Positions 22,171 through 33,923 are shown, counted from the stretch's first letter. The stretch: 64,000 bases of DNA from Datura wrightii (GCA_035772735.1 JASDFA010000007.1:73260501-73324500); one strand, 5' to 3'. Notes: generated from the letters alone by a model not told the origin. Translations and numbers: made by a program.

Positions 22171-24534
22171 CTAAATTCTATCTCTGAGCTGGACTAAGTC
22201 AGGGTCCTCGTACTGCCGTTCTTTTACCTCTGTAACTAGTGATGACTCGGAGGAATTTTGAATTACCGCTCTGTCATTTTCTGTCTCCACTACTCGAACG
22301 GCTAAACCAGCTAGTTGATGAATTTCCTTGGCTAATTCCAGCTTCTCGGGCCGCAAATACGCCAAACTCCCCATTGACTTACGGCTCAGGGCATCTGCTA
22401 CTACATTAGCTTTTCCTAGGTGATAGAGAATATTTACATCGTAATCTTTCAATAATTCTAACCAGCGACGCAGCCGCAGATTTAACTCCCTCTGTGTGAA
22501 AATGTATTGCAGACTTTTATGATCTGTAAAAATGTTTACATGGACGCCATACAGATAATGCCTCCAAATTTTCAGAGCGTGGATCACTGCGGCCAGTTCC
22601 AGGTCATGGGTCGGATAGTTCTTTTCGTGTTTCCTCAGCTGTCTGGAAGCATAAGCAATCACCTTACCATGCTGCATCAACACACAACCCAGTCCCAAAC
22701 CTGAAGCGTCGCAATACACCGCATACCCATCTGTTCCCTCTGGCAATGCTAGTACTGGGGCGGAGGTCAATCGGTCTTTCAACTTTTGAAAACTCTGCTC
22801 ACATGCCTCCGTCCACTGAAATTTTGCTACTTTCTGTGTCAGCTTTGTCAGAGGTGCTGCTATAGTGGAGAATCCTTCAACAAATCTCTGATAATATCCT
22901 GCTAAACCCAAGAAACTGCGGACCTCGGTCGGAGTGGCAGGTCTGGGCCATGTCTTGACCGCCTCTATTTTCTGTGTGTCTACCTGTATACCAGCATCCG
23001 ACACGATGTGCCCCAAAAAGGCAACTGAGTTCAGCCAGAACTCACACTTAGAAAACTTGGCGTACAACTGACGTTCTCTAAGGATCTGGAGTACTGTTCG
23101 TAAATGGTTCTGGTGATCTGTCTCTGAACGAGAATATACCAGAATATCATCGATAAATACTATCACGAACAAATCTAAGTACGGTCTGAATATGCTGTTC
23201 ATCAGGTCCATAAACACTGCGGGAGCATTCGTCAGTCCAAAAGACATAACTAGAAATTCAAAGTGACCATACCTGGTCCTGAAAGCAGTCTTTGGAATAT
23301 CCCTCTCCCGAACCTGGACCTGGTGGTATCCGGACCTCAGGTCTATCTTAGAAAAACATTTGGCCCCCTGCAACTGGTCAAACAAATCATCTATTCTCGG
23401 GAGCGGGTATTTGTTCTTCACTGTAACTTTGTTTAGTTGCCGATAGTCCACACACATACGGAGTGAGCCATCTTTCTTTCTTACAAACAGAACTGGCGCA
23501 CCCCACGGTGAAGTACTCGGCCTGATAAAACCTTTATCTAACAAATCTTTCAACTGCTCCTTTAATTCCCTGAGTTCTGCAGGAGCCATACGATAAGGAG
23601 GAATCGATATCGGCTGAGTACCTGGTAACAAGTCAATCACAAAATCTATCTCCCTTTTGGGAGGGACACTAGGCAACTCAACCGGGAATACGTCAGGGAA
23701 TTCATTGACCACTGGAACAGACTGAAGAGTCGGAGGTTCCACCCGAACGTCCTGGACTCTAACTATGTGGCAAATACATCCTTTTGCTATTAATTTTCTT
23801 GCCTTAAGGTAGCAAATAAACCTACCTTTCGGCGTAGGTGTACTCCCTTTCCACTCTTGCACTGCTTCCCCTGGAAAGTGGAATCGGACCGTCTTGGTCC
23901 AGCATTCTAAGTCGGCGTAGCATGGCACTAACCAGTCCATACCCATAATGGCATCGAAGTCGACCATCTCAAGTTCTATTAAGTCTACCGTGGTCTGGCG
24001 ATCAGCAACCTCTACCGTACACCCTCGGTAAACTCTTTTAGCTGTAATCGAGTCACCGACCGGTGTAAGCACTGAAAAGGGCTGCTGAAGCAATTCTGGT
24101 TCGATACCCAACTTTCGGGCCACAAATGGTGTGATATATGACAATGTAGACCCTGGATCAATCAATACATAAACAGGATATGAACAGATAATCAATGTAC
24201 CTGTGACCACGTCGGGAGATGCCTCTGAATCCTGCCTCCCTGGTAATGCATAGGTACGGCTGGGGCCTGCACCTGAGCCAGAGGCTCCTGGTCTACCTCG
24301 GCCCCTATTCCCTGAACCTGAGGGTCTGCGCCCTGCTGAGGCTGCTGGAACTCGTAGCCCTGCTGACACTCTATCCAAATCATCCTGACTACCCTGTCCC
24401 CTGGCTGGACAATCCCTCATTAAATGCCCTTCCTGTCCGCAGTAATAACACCTTGGGAAGCCCTGCCTGCAGGCTCCAGAATGTAGTCGGTGACATATAG
24501 GACAAGGGGTGGATGCAAATCTACTCTGTTCCAC
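22171..24534 (-). CDS. Pol of F: zinc knuckle, protease, reverse transcriptase, RNase H
   Basis: An uninterrupted frame of 787 codons. It holds the end of gag with a CCHC zinc knuckle at residues 29-42 (CYYCGQEGHLMRDC), a retropepsin with active site LIDPGSTLSYI (Asp about residue 126) and IMGMDWL, then RT with FVRKKDGSLRMCVDYRQLN, KIDLRSGYHQVQVRE and the polymerase motif VFIDDILVYSRS, and RNase H with YCDASGLGLGCVLMQ, DLELAAVIHALKIWRHYL and TDHKSLQYI. The first ATG shown is not a true start, since the frame continues upstream from gag through a single TAG at 24586-24588. The enzymes act in the particle to make and trim cDNA. Catalytic residues look intact. Confidence 0.93.
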   Translation of the reverse strand: MEQSRFASTPCPICHRLHSGACRQGFPRCYYCGQEGHLMRDCPARGQGSQDDLDRVSAGLRVPAASAGRRPSGSGNRGRGRPGASGSGAGPSRTYALPGRQDSEASPDVVTGTLIICSYPVYVLIDPGSTLSYITPFVARKLGIEPELLQQPFSVLTPVGDSITAKRVYRGCTVEVADRQTTVDLIELEMVDFDAIMGMDWLVPCYADLECWTKTVRFHFPGEAVQEWKGSTPTPKGRFICYLKARKLIAKGCICHIVRVQDVRVEPPTLQSVPVVNEFPDVFPVELPSVPPKREIDFVIDLLPGTQPISIPPYRMAPAELRELKEQLKDLLDKGFIRPSTSPWGAPVLFVRKKDGSLRMCVDYRQLNKVTVKNKYPLPRIDDLFDQLQGAKCFSKIDLRSGYHQVQVRERDIPKTAFRTRYGHFEFLVMSFGLTNAPAVFMDLMNSIFRPYLDLFVIVFIDDILVYSRSETDHQNHLRTVLQILRERQLYAKFSKCEFWLNSVAFLGHIVSDAGIQVDTQKIEAVKTWPRPATPTEVRSFLGLAGYYQRFVEGFSTIAAPLTKLTQKVAKFQWTEACEQSFQKLKDRLTSAPVLALPEGTDGYAVYCDASGLGLGCVLMQHGKVIAYASRQLRKHEKNYPTHDLELAAVIHALKIWRHYLYGVHVNIFTDHKSLQYIFTQRELNLRLRRWLELLKDYDVNILYHLGKANVVADALSRKSMGSLAYLRPEKLELAKEIHQLAGLAVRVVETENDRAVIQNSSESSLVTEVKERQYEDPDLVQLRDRI

Positions 24535-24585
24535 CCTCCGCTGCTGAGGTGAGGCTACTGTCCGTGAACTGCTACCGGACTCCGA

Positions 24586-25607
24586 CTAACTCCGGCGAAT
24601 AAACCTGCCCCTCTGCTTCTGTACCGGTGGTAGAGATCTGGGTGGCCTATCTGAAAACCGTGGTCTCGGCCCCCTAGGAATTTCCCTCTGCATCTCAGCG
24701 GGTCTGCTCCTACGGCGCTGCTCTGAAGTCGCCTGTCTGTCACCACGCTGTCGCTGCCTCAAGCCCTCAATTGTCTGTGCGAAGGCCTGTACCCTGGCTA
24801 TGTCCATGTCCTCTCTCAAAGTAGCTGTCATGCACGTCTCTATGTACTCTGGATTCATGCACATAATAAAGCGGTGGACTCTGGACGACATGGTGTCCAC
24901 AAATGCTGGAGCATAGCGGGCTAAGGAGTCGAATTGCAAGGAATATTCACGGACGCTCCTAGCCCCCTGCTCTAAATGTAAGAACTGGTCCACCCGAGCC
25001 TGTCTGACCTCCCGGGGTAAGTAGTGGTCCAGGAAGGCCTCTGAAAAGCTGGACCAAGTAGGAGGGGCTGCATCTCTTCCCCGAGACCTCTCCCAACTTT
25101 CGTACCACAAAACAGCAATATCCCGTAACCGGAACACTGCTAACTCAACTGATTCTGCTGGGGTTACGTGCATGACTCTAAAGATCCTCTGCATCTGGTC
25201 CAAAAAGTCCTGAGGGTCCTCCGCTGAATCCGATCCACTAAACTGAGGGGGTCCCAACGCCAAGAATTCTCTGACCCTGGAACTACCTGGCCCACTTGGG
25301 GTTCTGCTGCTGTAGGTGGTGCTGGCTGACGCTGAGCAGCTAGCATCTGAGTCAACATAACCACCACACTACGTAGCTCCTGATCTGATGAAGTGGGTGC
25401 AGGAGCTGTGGAAGGCGGTGCTGCCTCAAATGGTATCTGGCGAGGCGGAGACTGCTGGGAGGGCCGAGATGACGCCTCCGTATTGCTCTTAGACCTGGCG
25501 GAATCTGGCTGTAACTGAGGCATCCTACTGGTGCCTTCGCCCGCTGCTGTATCCAATCTCCTACCTGTAGCTGGGTGCCACTGGTCTGCCATAATATCTG
25601 TAAGCAA
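24586..25607 (-). pseudogene. Gag of F, with one frameshift and a terminal stop
   Basis: The first frame (start at about 25589) has a disordered, proline/serine-rich N-terminus up to GQVVPGS. Near 25263 the reading shifts to the frame 25263-24586, which holds the gag core: FSGSDSAEDPQDFLDQMQRI, LRDIAVLWYESWE, SFSEAFLDHYLPREVRQARV and EQGARSVREYSLQFDSLARY. An Arg-rich tail follows. The TAG at 24586 separates it in the same frame from the zinc-knuckle/pol ORF. In Tekay elements gag and pol are normally one frame, so both breaks are probably damage. Confidence 0.88.
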
Positions 25608-25787
25608 AGAGGGTGGTGAGTTTTAAAAGTCAACTCTATATTGTACCGCTCTATAGCACGACTGAATAAGAAAGAAGAGTGACAATTCTAACATGCCTCG
25701 CAGCCTCCTGCCTATAGTATGTGGTGCACAACATCCATAGACAAGACTCTACTTAGCACGACTTGCAGACTCCCTAGGACACGAACT

Positions 25788-25799
25788 GCTCTGATACCA
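25788..25799 (-). other. Primer-binding site of F (initiator tRNA-Met type)
   Basis: On the minus strand TGGTATCAGAGC lies four bases inside the 5' LTR, the standard complement of the 3' end of initiator tRNA-Met. Confidence 0.9.
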
Positions 25800-25803
25800 A
25801 GTT

Positions 25804-28124
25804 TGTCAGACCCCACCTTGGGGGGTATGACGGGCACCTGGTGCCTGCTAGACTCTAGACTGCTAAATGGACCAGCTTGAGCACATCTGGTGCTTTGGCT
25901 GGCTTTGGCTCTATTTCAAGAAATAAATCGGCTATATAGCGGCTGTAAATACAGCCTCCGGCCAACTGGCCTGTAGCCATCTGTACCTGTAACAACAGCT
26001 AACCAGAAACAGACTTGTAACAAGGAACCTATGCGGGCCGACAAGGCCACCATGCTGTCTAGTTATCTGTAACTCAACACAAAACTGCTGTAAAACTACG
26101 TGACCGGCAAGGCCACCACTACTGTCAAACTAAGGCCCCACACGGCCAACATAAACTGAAATACTAAACATCTACAGCAGACTGCACGGCCCCATATGAC
26201 CGGCTCAAATAACCACAGGGAATATATACAGACTGCAAGCCTCTACGAATACTGTAAGAAACTAATAAAAATGATCGGGACAGGGCCCCGACCTACCCAT
26301 ACTGCACAACAAAAGAAAAGGAGCTACACCTCTGGGAATCAGACTCCGGATGACAAGAGCTGATGACTCACTGGCTGGCTGGAATCACGAGGGATCGGCT
26401 CCTCGTCCGTGAGTACCTGTAGGCAAGCAATACAGCGCCCCGCTGGGCGTCAGTACCACAGGTACTGAGCATGTAAAGCAAACTGAAATATGCAACTGAA
26501 ACTAATAGCATAATGACATGACATTTAAGCAAGAAGTAGCTGAGTCTATCTAGATGAGGATAACTGGGGAGAGTTTATACATTCTGTAACTAACTGAGCG
26601 TACCTGAAGACGTGTCGTCCTTCTGTCTATCAGTATCTACTAGCATATATCAATATACATAATAATACACACAATACCTGACCGACCCCCATAAGCCGGA
26701 AGGTGCCAACCAAGCAAGCAATCTATTTACCCCTACCCGGGTCTAAACCAACCAAAAACAAGTCACTCCACTCATCTGATAACGGTGAGCTCCTCCTACC
26801 GGCCCCCTTGGGTACGTAGCTTAGGCCTTGGCCTCTGACAATAAACTGTGTCTGAGTCCGAAGACTCTTGCCTCTGGGCACAGGTGTGCACACAGAGTGG
26901 TCTACCCCTGTAAACAGGGTGTGCTAGCTCTGCGCAGAGTAAACTGAACTACCCCTGCAAGCAGGGTGGTCTGGACCGTGTTATCATGGTGGTCGGCCAT
27001 CATCGTCCTTTAGTCGGATGACATCGCCCAGCTGGTGGCGGTATCTGAATCTGGTATCGACACAGCTATAACCCAGGGGCGGTGGGGATGCTAAAGGGTG
27101 CCCACATTCCACAACAAGTCTCAACATACAAAACACATACACAGCAAGCATGCTCAATGCAAAATACTAACCATATTCTCTTCTTGTATCTCAAGGCCGG
27201 TTTGTATTAAATAACTGAACTATATTATGTGTTACACTATTCCTGATTGCTGGACTAACTGCTACCTGGCCTTTATCTGTCTATCTGATTATATCTGGAT
27301 ATAGCTCAATAACATAAAATGTACCACCTACTACTGGATAAAATCTCAACAGATGTAATACGTATTGCCTGAATATCTACTATTCTGATTATCGCATGAT
27401 ACGTAATTAATATACTAGCATGCTTGCTGGAAATTGTACTAAAATCGTTCCTGTACACTGGGTATCGGTTAATAGCCTTTATTCTATTTACTTTCTAAGC
27501 TGTACTTCCTGGCTTGCCGAAAGAATACCTTTACATACCTGGTTTCTGAGTACCCGACTGACCGGTGTTATTTCCGTCGGTACTTCTGCTGTTTCTCCCA
27601 ACTACATTCATATACACGTCAATTAGAACTAAATACATTAATATTCGGGAGAAATTATCACTTTTGATATATATATTTATCCCAACTTCAACCTTTCGGA
27701 AAACGCTCAAAAACTCATTATTTCTCGATAGTCCAGAAGGGATAAATGCTCACTGCAACGCTAGGAACACATTGGTACTAATTTAAAGTAATTCTATCTA
27801 CATTACCTCGGTAGCACGACGTTTCGCCAGCCAAATTTCACGAAACCAACTCCGTAGGAATGCTCTCTGCAGCTTTATACACCTGTACCTAAGCCGGAAT
27901 GGAGTTTAGACCGCGTTTCGACGCGTAATTGGAAGGAAATTATATATGTTTGTCGTGGGTATTGTTCTCATATGAAGATGCCCTGTTTTTGCTGGAAATT
28001 TGTTGCTTTTAAATGGAAAAGCCGACCTTGCTATTTAATTAAATTTTTTTTTTTTTACTTTCTAAATCTCTTAACCAACATGACTTTAGGCTATTTATTT
28101 ATTTAAAATTTATGGGGTGTTACA
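25804..28124 (-). repeat. 5' LTR of element F
   Basis: It is the partner of 18228-20546, with a 3-bp indel near 26050, a poly-A/T length change near 28045 and scattered substitutions, about 3% by eye. It begins (element orientation) TGTAACACCCC at 28124. No gene; ORFs at 27420-27786 are the counterparts of LTR ORFs on the other side. Confidence 0.92.
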
Positions 28125-29477
28125 TTAGGGACTGTTTTGGAGCTCGTTTTGGCAAGGTTTTGAAGAAGTTTTTATGCGTTTCAAAAACTATTTGGACTTC
28201 CTATATATCCATCTTTGAGTAGGTTTTGAAATCAGGAGAAAAGGTAAGGATTTCGCCCCTTTTAAACCTCTCAAATTGCAAAGCGAAAATCTGGAAATTG
28301 GCAGATAAGTGAACTGCCGATGGACTATTTGTTAGCTGAGTTTTGCTCTTTTTCCTTAGGATTTTTGGCTGTTTATTTTGATGGAATTATACTTCATATT
28401 GATGGTTAGAATTACACAAAAACTAAGGTAAAATTTCCCTCTTGTTTCTCCCTCAAAAGTTAGTGAAAACTAGTTGAGAAAATGGCTAAATGTTGTTGAT
28501 GTTGCCGTGTGTTGTTGTTGCTATTGTGACTGCCTCTGGTTAGTTATTTTGGATGCATTTTTTGCTTTACATTAAGATTGTCGTTGGCTTATAAAATCAC
28601 TGGATTAAGGAGGTTGAAGGCTTATCATTGAGATAGGAAATCGGCTAGAGAAAAGTTCATCGGAGAAAGGTATGTAAGGCGCCCCGTCTATCATTCTTTT
28701 AAGCACGATTCATGTGTTGTGAATCGAATGAGAATGCAACCTATTTAAAAGTATTGAGGAAGTATGTTAATCTTCATTTAAGCTTTAAAGTTCCATGTTT
28801 TATTGAGGATAAATGTTATGATTATGCCTAGCGGAAGTGAGATATCTAAAGTGTGATATTGTGTTGATTGTTGTTGTAGTTGTACATTGAGTTGGAGACC
28901 CCTCAGCATGGTCATTGTTAGATGTTCCTTACTATATGTAATGTGTATATATATGTGATGTTAAATGTGTTTAAACATCTGGTTTCTAACTGAAATTGGT
29001 GAAAGAGCCAAGATGAGGACGTGTAAACGATTTTAAGCCACTTAAAGACGTCGCAAGCTATTGAGGGTAAACGAGCTTATCGAATTAGGATTACCTGGTT
29101 ATGGTTGTCCTTTATCATATGTGTATGTTATGCAATATGTCAGGCCAAGGGGAGATTTCATAATCCCTTTCCCTTAAGCCGAACGACAAGCTAGCGAGTT
29201 TCTGAGCTCTAATGTCCCTTGAACATGATCTATAAATTTTGTTGAAACTCTTAGGTCATATGTAGTTCATTATGATTTATAAAAGTTTTTAATACATGCA
29301 TTTAAGTTCTATTTTTTAGCTTGACATGTTTTATGTACTCAGTTCCAGTTATGCATTACAAAGGAGGCCTATGCAGGCCACATGTTTAGTATTCGTCATT
29401 TCTATATTGTACGTATTGAGCTGGTCCAGTATAAGCCATATTGACTCCACTTATGTTTTGTCTAAGATTTATTTATT

Positions 29478-29612
29478 TTACCCCAGTGTGGTACACCGAC
29501 TAGAGGTCTTGTCATTTTACCCCGGTGTGGTACACCGGTTGGACAACTTTTACCTTGGTATGGTACATCGACTGGAGGAATTTTTATTTTTACCCCGGTG
29601 TGGTACACTGGA
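29478..29612 (+). repeat. Four-copy tandem repeat in LTR J
   Basis: Copies at about 29478, 29518, 29551 and 29591 share TTACCCCGGTGTGGTACACCG; copy 2 contains the inverted repeat CCGGTGTGGTACACCGG. Spacing varies between 33 and 40 bases. Confidence 0.8.
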
Positions 29613-31068
29613 TGGACGAATTGTATATTGATTTTATGGTCAGTTGTCTGCTAGCAGTTCAATTATAGTCTTTTTTGTGCATTAGATGGTTGCATTTATA
29701 CTTCAATAATGAGTTATTGTCAGGTTTTTGTTTTCAGGATTCCTGGTTGTTACTACTCCTTATTTCTGGCCTAGTTATCATTTTTATCTTTCATGTTTAT
29801 AGTTTTCAGCCTTACATACCATTACATTTTATTCGTACTCACGTCCCTTCATCTTGGGACCCTTCCTGCAATCGTGTTGCAGGTATAGCCCGAGGCTCAT
29901 ATCATCGAATGTAGTAGGAGCCAGATTTCAGCAGAATAGTGGTTTGCTCCTCTCTTCCAGGAGCCATGTCCTAGTTTGGACTATTTTTAGTTTTGTGTAT
30001 AACATGGGTAGGTCGGGGCCCTGTCCCATGCATTTTAGTTTGTTTACTTTGTAGAGGCTGATGTGGATTAGTTTGTATAGTAGTGTGGGTTTTGTAGTCG
30101 TATTAGTTTTTCATTTCTTTGCTTAGCTTTATTGTAGCCTTGTCGGCTTTCCAGGTTGCATATTTATAATTTTCAAGGCATTATTGGCCCAGTATTTATC
30201 TTGGTTGGTTGTGACAGGTGGCTTGGCCAGCCATAGTGTTACATTTATAGATGCTATATAGCCGGCTTCTCGATCGACCATGAATCGAGTGCCAGTTGGG
30301 CCCTACCCTAGTTTAGGGGCGTGACACTAAACTACATCATTCTGAGTTATGACTGATGACTTTTAAATGGGTTAAGTTCCTTTTAGGCCATTTTTATTCA
30401 TGCATGCAAAGATAGACGCTTAGAGGGGGTGATAAAGCTTGTTCTTCTTCGAATTCTCTTCAATTTCTTCTTGGGCATTCAAGTGTAAGAATCAGCTACC
30501 ATCAGGTATGTCGGTTAATGAATGGGTGAATCCTACCACACCCATGCCCAATCCATCTCTAAATCATGAAATTCCTATGTCTAATCAATAGGGTTTTAAC
30601 CCAATGCATGAATTTCCTAAATCCTCTACATGGGTATGATTTAAATATGTTTCTACTATTGAATTATGAATCATGGGCAACTTTCATATTGTTTTCAATT
30701 AAAATCATTTTTCAAGTTTTATGAATTAAAAAGCCCATTGAGGAGAAGTTCAAGAAAGATGAGATTTGTGATGAATGTATTGGTATGATGAGATATTATG
30801 ATGAAAAACATGTTTTCAAGCTACCCATGTTCATAATCATGTTCTCAATGTGAATAGTGTATTTTCAAGCATGTGAAAGTATTGGGCAATGCCCACATGT
30901 TCAAGTATGATTTATGATTTATTGGATTAAGCTTACCACATGGGTTGGAGTGAAGACTCCCAATTATCTTTCAGCTTTTGGTATGGTTTGAGTTAAAGCT
31001 TCTCATATGCATGATTTCATATTTGAGACGTATTTGATTATTGAGCTTTGTCAATAGATGATGTTGAG

Positions 31069-32530
31069 TGATCTTGGGCAGATTTATATGCCCAAGTGAT
31101 ACTCAAACATATCATTTTTACCTTGTTTGTTGTGCAATGTGTATATAATATCATGTATTTGGTAATAAAATGCGAATTTATACTAACCAACATGATTAGC
31201 ATTTGTTTTGCAGGATAATGTGATTTTTAGGAGCTAAAATGCGTGTTGGAACTATGTCGGAGTTGGACTTGGATGCGAGCGTGGAAAAGACCTTGGATGG
31301 CACATTTTACACTGGCTCCGCGATGGAGCCGTGCCACGCTACCATCGTGGTAGCACACTGCCTGGGCAGGAATTAATTAGGCAATTTCCAGTGTGCCTGC
31401 GCGTCAGTTCCGTGGCACGGAGATAGGCCTCCGCGATGGCCTCCGTGCCACGTTGAGACCAATTATCCGGACCCTGCAATTTCCAGAGAGGGTCCGCGTC
31501 CACGCCGTGTCACGGAGGCAGTGCTCCGCGTTGGCCTCCGTGACACGTTGCTTGTTATTCCGGGAAAAATTTCCCACTAGTAAAAATAGCACACTTAGGT
31601 TATTTTTAAAGGAGTCTTTTTTTAGTTCTAGTTTTTAGCAGAGTTCAGGAGTTGAGAGAGGAACGTGGTTTTGTGGCAGTTGAAGAATAGAAAAGATAAG
31701 AGTTTTCTTCTCTTCCCTTCTTCTTTTCCTTCAATTGTATGCATGATTTACACTCATTCTAGGACGATTAATCCAAGAATGAGTGGCTAATTCCTTTCTT
31801 GCTGAGGTTTTGAACTTGTGTAATGATTATTGGTAATAATTGATATGGTTTCTTCTTCTTCTTGCATATTGTTCTATTAATTCTTGTGCTTAGTACATTC
31901 TTGATTGGCCACCATTAATGTATATCTAAAAAGTCCAATTTCACTCGAGAGAGCATGAAATTGGAAAGTTGTGAATTAATAGGGTATTGTTCTTAACTTG
32001 ATTTGGGAAAATTGGGTTTTGATGTGCTTTCTTGATAGAAATATACTTGAAAGCCGTATTAGTCAATTTAGGAACCGGCATTGTAGTGTTAGGTCATAAA
32101 TTTCATTTGATCACAGAAATGTAGACGAATGGTTTATGATTCTAAAGTGAAATTAAATACGAGAGTTTTAATTTCTAGGCAAACGTTCTTGACAAGCAAT
32201 ATGAAGAAGAGGATGACCAAATTATCATAATTATCAACTCCATTACTCGTTCTTAACCTTGGCATGACCATATCCATTGTCTGAATTCAACGTAAATAAT
32301 AGTTGTTAAGTTTAGTATATAATTAGTTTAGAAACAAAACTCCCTCAATTCTTGATTGGATAGTTGTTAGCATAGTTAGAAATTGAATAGAAATATAGTG
32401 AACTAGGAAATTTTGCATATCCAGAGCAGCCTCCTTGGATCGATACTTGGCTACTTAGCCACTTTATTACTTGTTTGACCACGTACACTTGCGTGTCGGT
32501 TTTTAACACATACCGAACCAGCCGCGAACA
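31069..32530 (+). repeat. 5' LTR of element C
   Basis: It begins TGATCTTGGGCAG and ends AGCCGCGAACA. Two strong hairpins lie at 31411-31452 (12-bp arms CGTGGCACGGAG) and 31506-31547 (14-bp arms CGTGTCACGGAGGC). At 31581 the TATA-box position reads TAAAAATA. The ORF 31393-31638 runs through the hairpins and is duplicated in the other LTR; I do not accept it as a gene. Confidence 0.95.
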
Positions 32531-32536
32531 AGTTTT

Positions 32537-32554
32537 TGGCGCCGTTGCCGGGGA
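32537..32554 (+). other. Primer-binding site of C (tRNA-Asp)
   Basis: TGGCGCCGTTGCCGGGGA, six bases after the LTR, is the exact complement of the 3' end of plant tRNA-Asp (from memory). Confidence 0.9.
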
Positions 32555-32690
32555 GGCTAGGCGATTTGTAAAATTTTGTTTAGTGTAAATTTACTGTATT
32601 TGTATTTTATTTTCTTAAGTGTTAACAACTTGGTCTTAGCCTGTATTTTGCAGATTTTTATTTCTGTGAACACTGGCAAGGGACAAGGAG

Positions 32691-33866
32691 TTGGTGGAAT
32701 CTTACTTAGAGCCAGAACGTGAATTGCATAGTCAACGTAGAGAAGCTCTTCGGAAGAAGCTGCAGTTGCTCAAACAGTCTACGATGGAGCAACCCAATCC
32801 ACCAGTTGTACGGGCAGTGTTAGTGCCCGAGGAAGTAGCAGCCAGGCCGGTTCGCGAGGTGGCAATCCCACATGCTAATAATGTACATTCCAGCATCCGC
32901 AAACCAGAGCCTGGGGGGAGATTTGAGTTAAAGCAAAATATGGTGCAACTTTTGCACACGAGCGGGCAGTTTACCGGTCTCCCTCATGAAGATCCGCAAC
33001 AACATCTCCAGAACTTTTTGGAGATAAGTGACACGTACATACCCGCTGGAGTGTCACCTGATTATGTTCGGCTCACCTTATTTCCATTTTCCTTATTGGG
33101 TGAAGCCAAGAGGTGGTTAAAAGCTGAACCACCCAACTCTATATCAACGTGGGATGATCTTGCAAAGAAGTTCTTGATCAGATTTTTCCCTTCAGGTAAA
33201 ACAGCTAAACTTAGAAGTCAGATTCTAAGCTTTAAACAGAGGGAAGGAGAAAATCTTTATCAAGCCTGGGAAAGATTCAAGTCCATGTTGCGGGACTGTC
33301 CTCATCATCATCAGTCAAATGAGGTGTTGGTACACACTTTTATTGAGGGTTTGGAACCCCACACTAAAATTTTGTTAGACTCAGCAGCTGGAGGGCAAGC
33401 GCTGGAGAAGACTTATGAAGAGTTGTACACTTTGCTCAACCGAATCTCACAAGGCAATCCGGAATGGAATGCAGATTATTCAAGGGGTGGAGCAAGGAAA
33501 GCAGCGGGAGTGTTCGAAGTGGATGGATTCACAGCTATCGTTGCACAGATAGCTACTTTGCAAAATCAGTTAAACACTCACTTCAGCACTATGAATTTGA
33601 ACCAGTCTTCAGCCTCAGTTAATGCAGTCCAACAGATGTGGTGTGAAGTGTGTGGTAGTAGTGAGCATTCAGCTGAGTGCTGTGGTGCAAATCCTGATTC
33701 TGTCAACTTTGTGGGCAATGCACAGAGGAATCAACAGCAGTTTGGTGGTAGCTACAACTCGAATTGGAGGAATCATCCGAATTTTTCGTGGGGTAGCAAC
33801 AATCAACAAGGCCAAGGTTCAGGGCAGGGTATGCACAGAAACCAAGGAGGGCAACAAGGCTATTAG
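32691..33866 (+). CDS. Gag of element C
   Basis: The particle-forming protein. The open frame begins after a stop at 32667; 32691 is only a TTG, and the first ATG in frame is 32784 (about 360 residues). The gag core has LFPFSLLGEAKRWLKAEPPN, DLAKKFLIRFFPSGKTAKLR and GENLYQAWERFKSMLRDCPHH. A CCHC knuckle, CEVCGSSEHSAECC, lies near the C-terminus, followed by an Asn/Gln/Gly-rich tail. The frame ends with TAG at 33864-33866; the very next codons continue in the same frame into the protease ORF, so either readthrough or a simple point mutation separates them. There are no frameshifts. Confidence 0.9.
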   Translation: MVESYLEPERELHSQRREALRKKLQLLKQSTMEQPNPPVVRAVLVPEEVAARPVREVAIPHANNVHSSIRKPEPGGRFELKQNMVQLLHTSGQFTGLPHEDPQQHLQNFLEISDTYIPAGVSPDYVRLTLFPFSLLGEAKRWLKAEPPNSISTWDDLAKKFLIRFFPSGKTAKLRSQILSFKQREGENLYQAWERFKSMLRDCPHHHQSNEVLVHTFIEGLEPHTKILLDSAAGGQALEKTYEELYTLLNRISQGNPEWNADYSRGGARKAAGVFEVDGFTAIVAQIATLQNQLNTHFSTMNLNQSSASVNAVQQMWCEVCGSSEHSAECCGANPDSVNFVGNAQRNQQQFGGSYNSNWRNHPNFSWGSNNQQGQGSGQGMHRNQGGQQGY

Positions 33867-33923
33867 AATCAGTTCAGAAATCACAATGCCCCTCCTCCAC
33901 CACCATCACCGACTATTGAGGAA

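Larger units (their letters stand above)
18223..28129 (-). mobile_element. Element F: complete Tekay/Del-type chromovirus
   Basis: LTRs 18228-20546 and 25804-28124 (2319 and 2321 bp) flank a gag-pol read on the minus strand. TTAGG at 18223-18227 and 28125-28129 is a perfect target duplication. Next to the right LTR lies an initiator-tRNA-Met primer site and next to the left LTR a polypurine tract. Domain order gag, zinc knuckle, protease, RT, RNase H, integrase, chromodomain identifies a chromovirus, which integrates through its chromodomain. Three in-frame stops and two frameshifts disable it. By eye the LTRs differ at about 3% of positions. Confidence 0.95.
17691..30331 (+). mobile_element. 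Solo LTR J (chromovirus type), split by element F
   Basis: It starts TATAACACCTC at 17696 (probably mutated from TGTAACACC) and ends GGGGCGTGACA at 30326. Flanking pentamers CTAAC (17691-17695) and CTAAA (30327-30331) look like a target duplication with one change. Without F the LTR is about 2.7 kb (17696-18227 plus 28130-30326). No internal region or second LTR is present, so it probably arose by LTR-LTR recombination. It holds a four-copy tandem repeat at 29478-29612 and the GGTCGGGGCCCTGTCCC block at 30011-30027. ORFs at 29326-30054 have no recognisable product. Confidence 0.75.

Noticed and set aside
29326..30054. Overlapping ORFs of 66-101 codons in J
   Set aside because: Hydrophobic, repeat-derived products inside a solo LTR, with no recognisable domain.
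31583..31583. Compensatory change between LTRs of C in the GCTACCATCGTGGTAGC hairpin (31355-31371 versus 39861-39877)
   Set aside because: The two changes give one G-T pair and one mismatch, not restored pairing.
31393..31638. 81-codon ORF in the 5' LTR of C, repeated at 39899-40144
   Set aside because: It is an open frame through the GC-rich hairpins, present twice only because the LTR is duplicated; no homology I recognise and no start context.
32537..32554. Possible tRNA gene fragments at primer-binding sites
   Set aside because: Only 11-19 bases match a tRNA 3' end; no tRNA fold around them.
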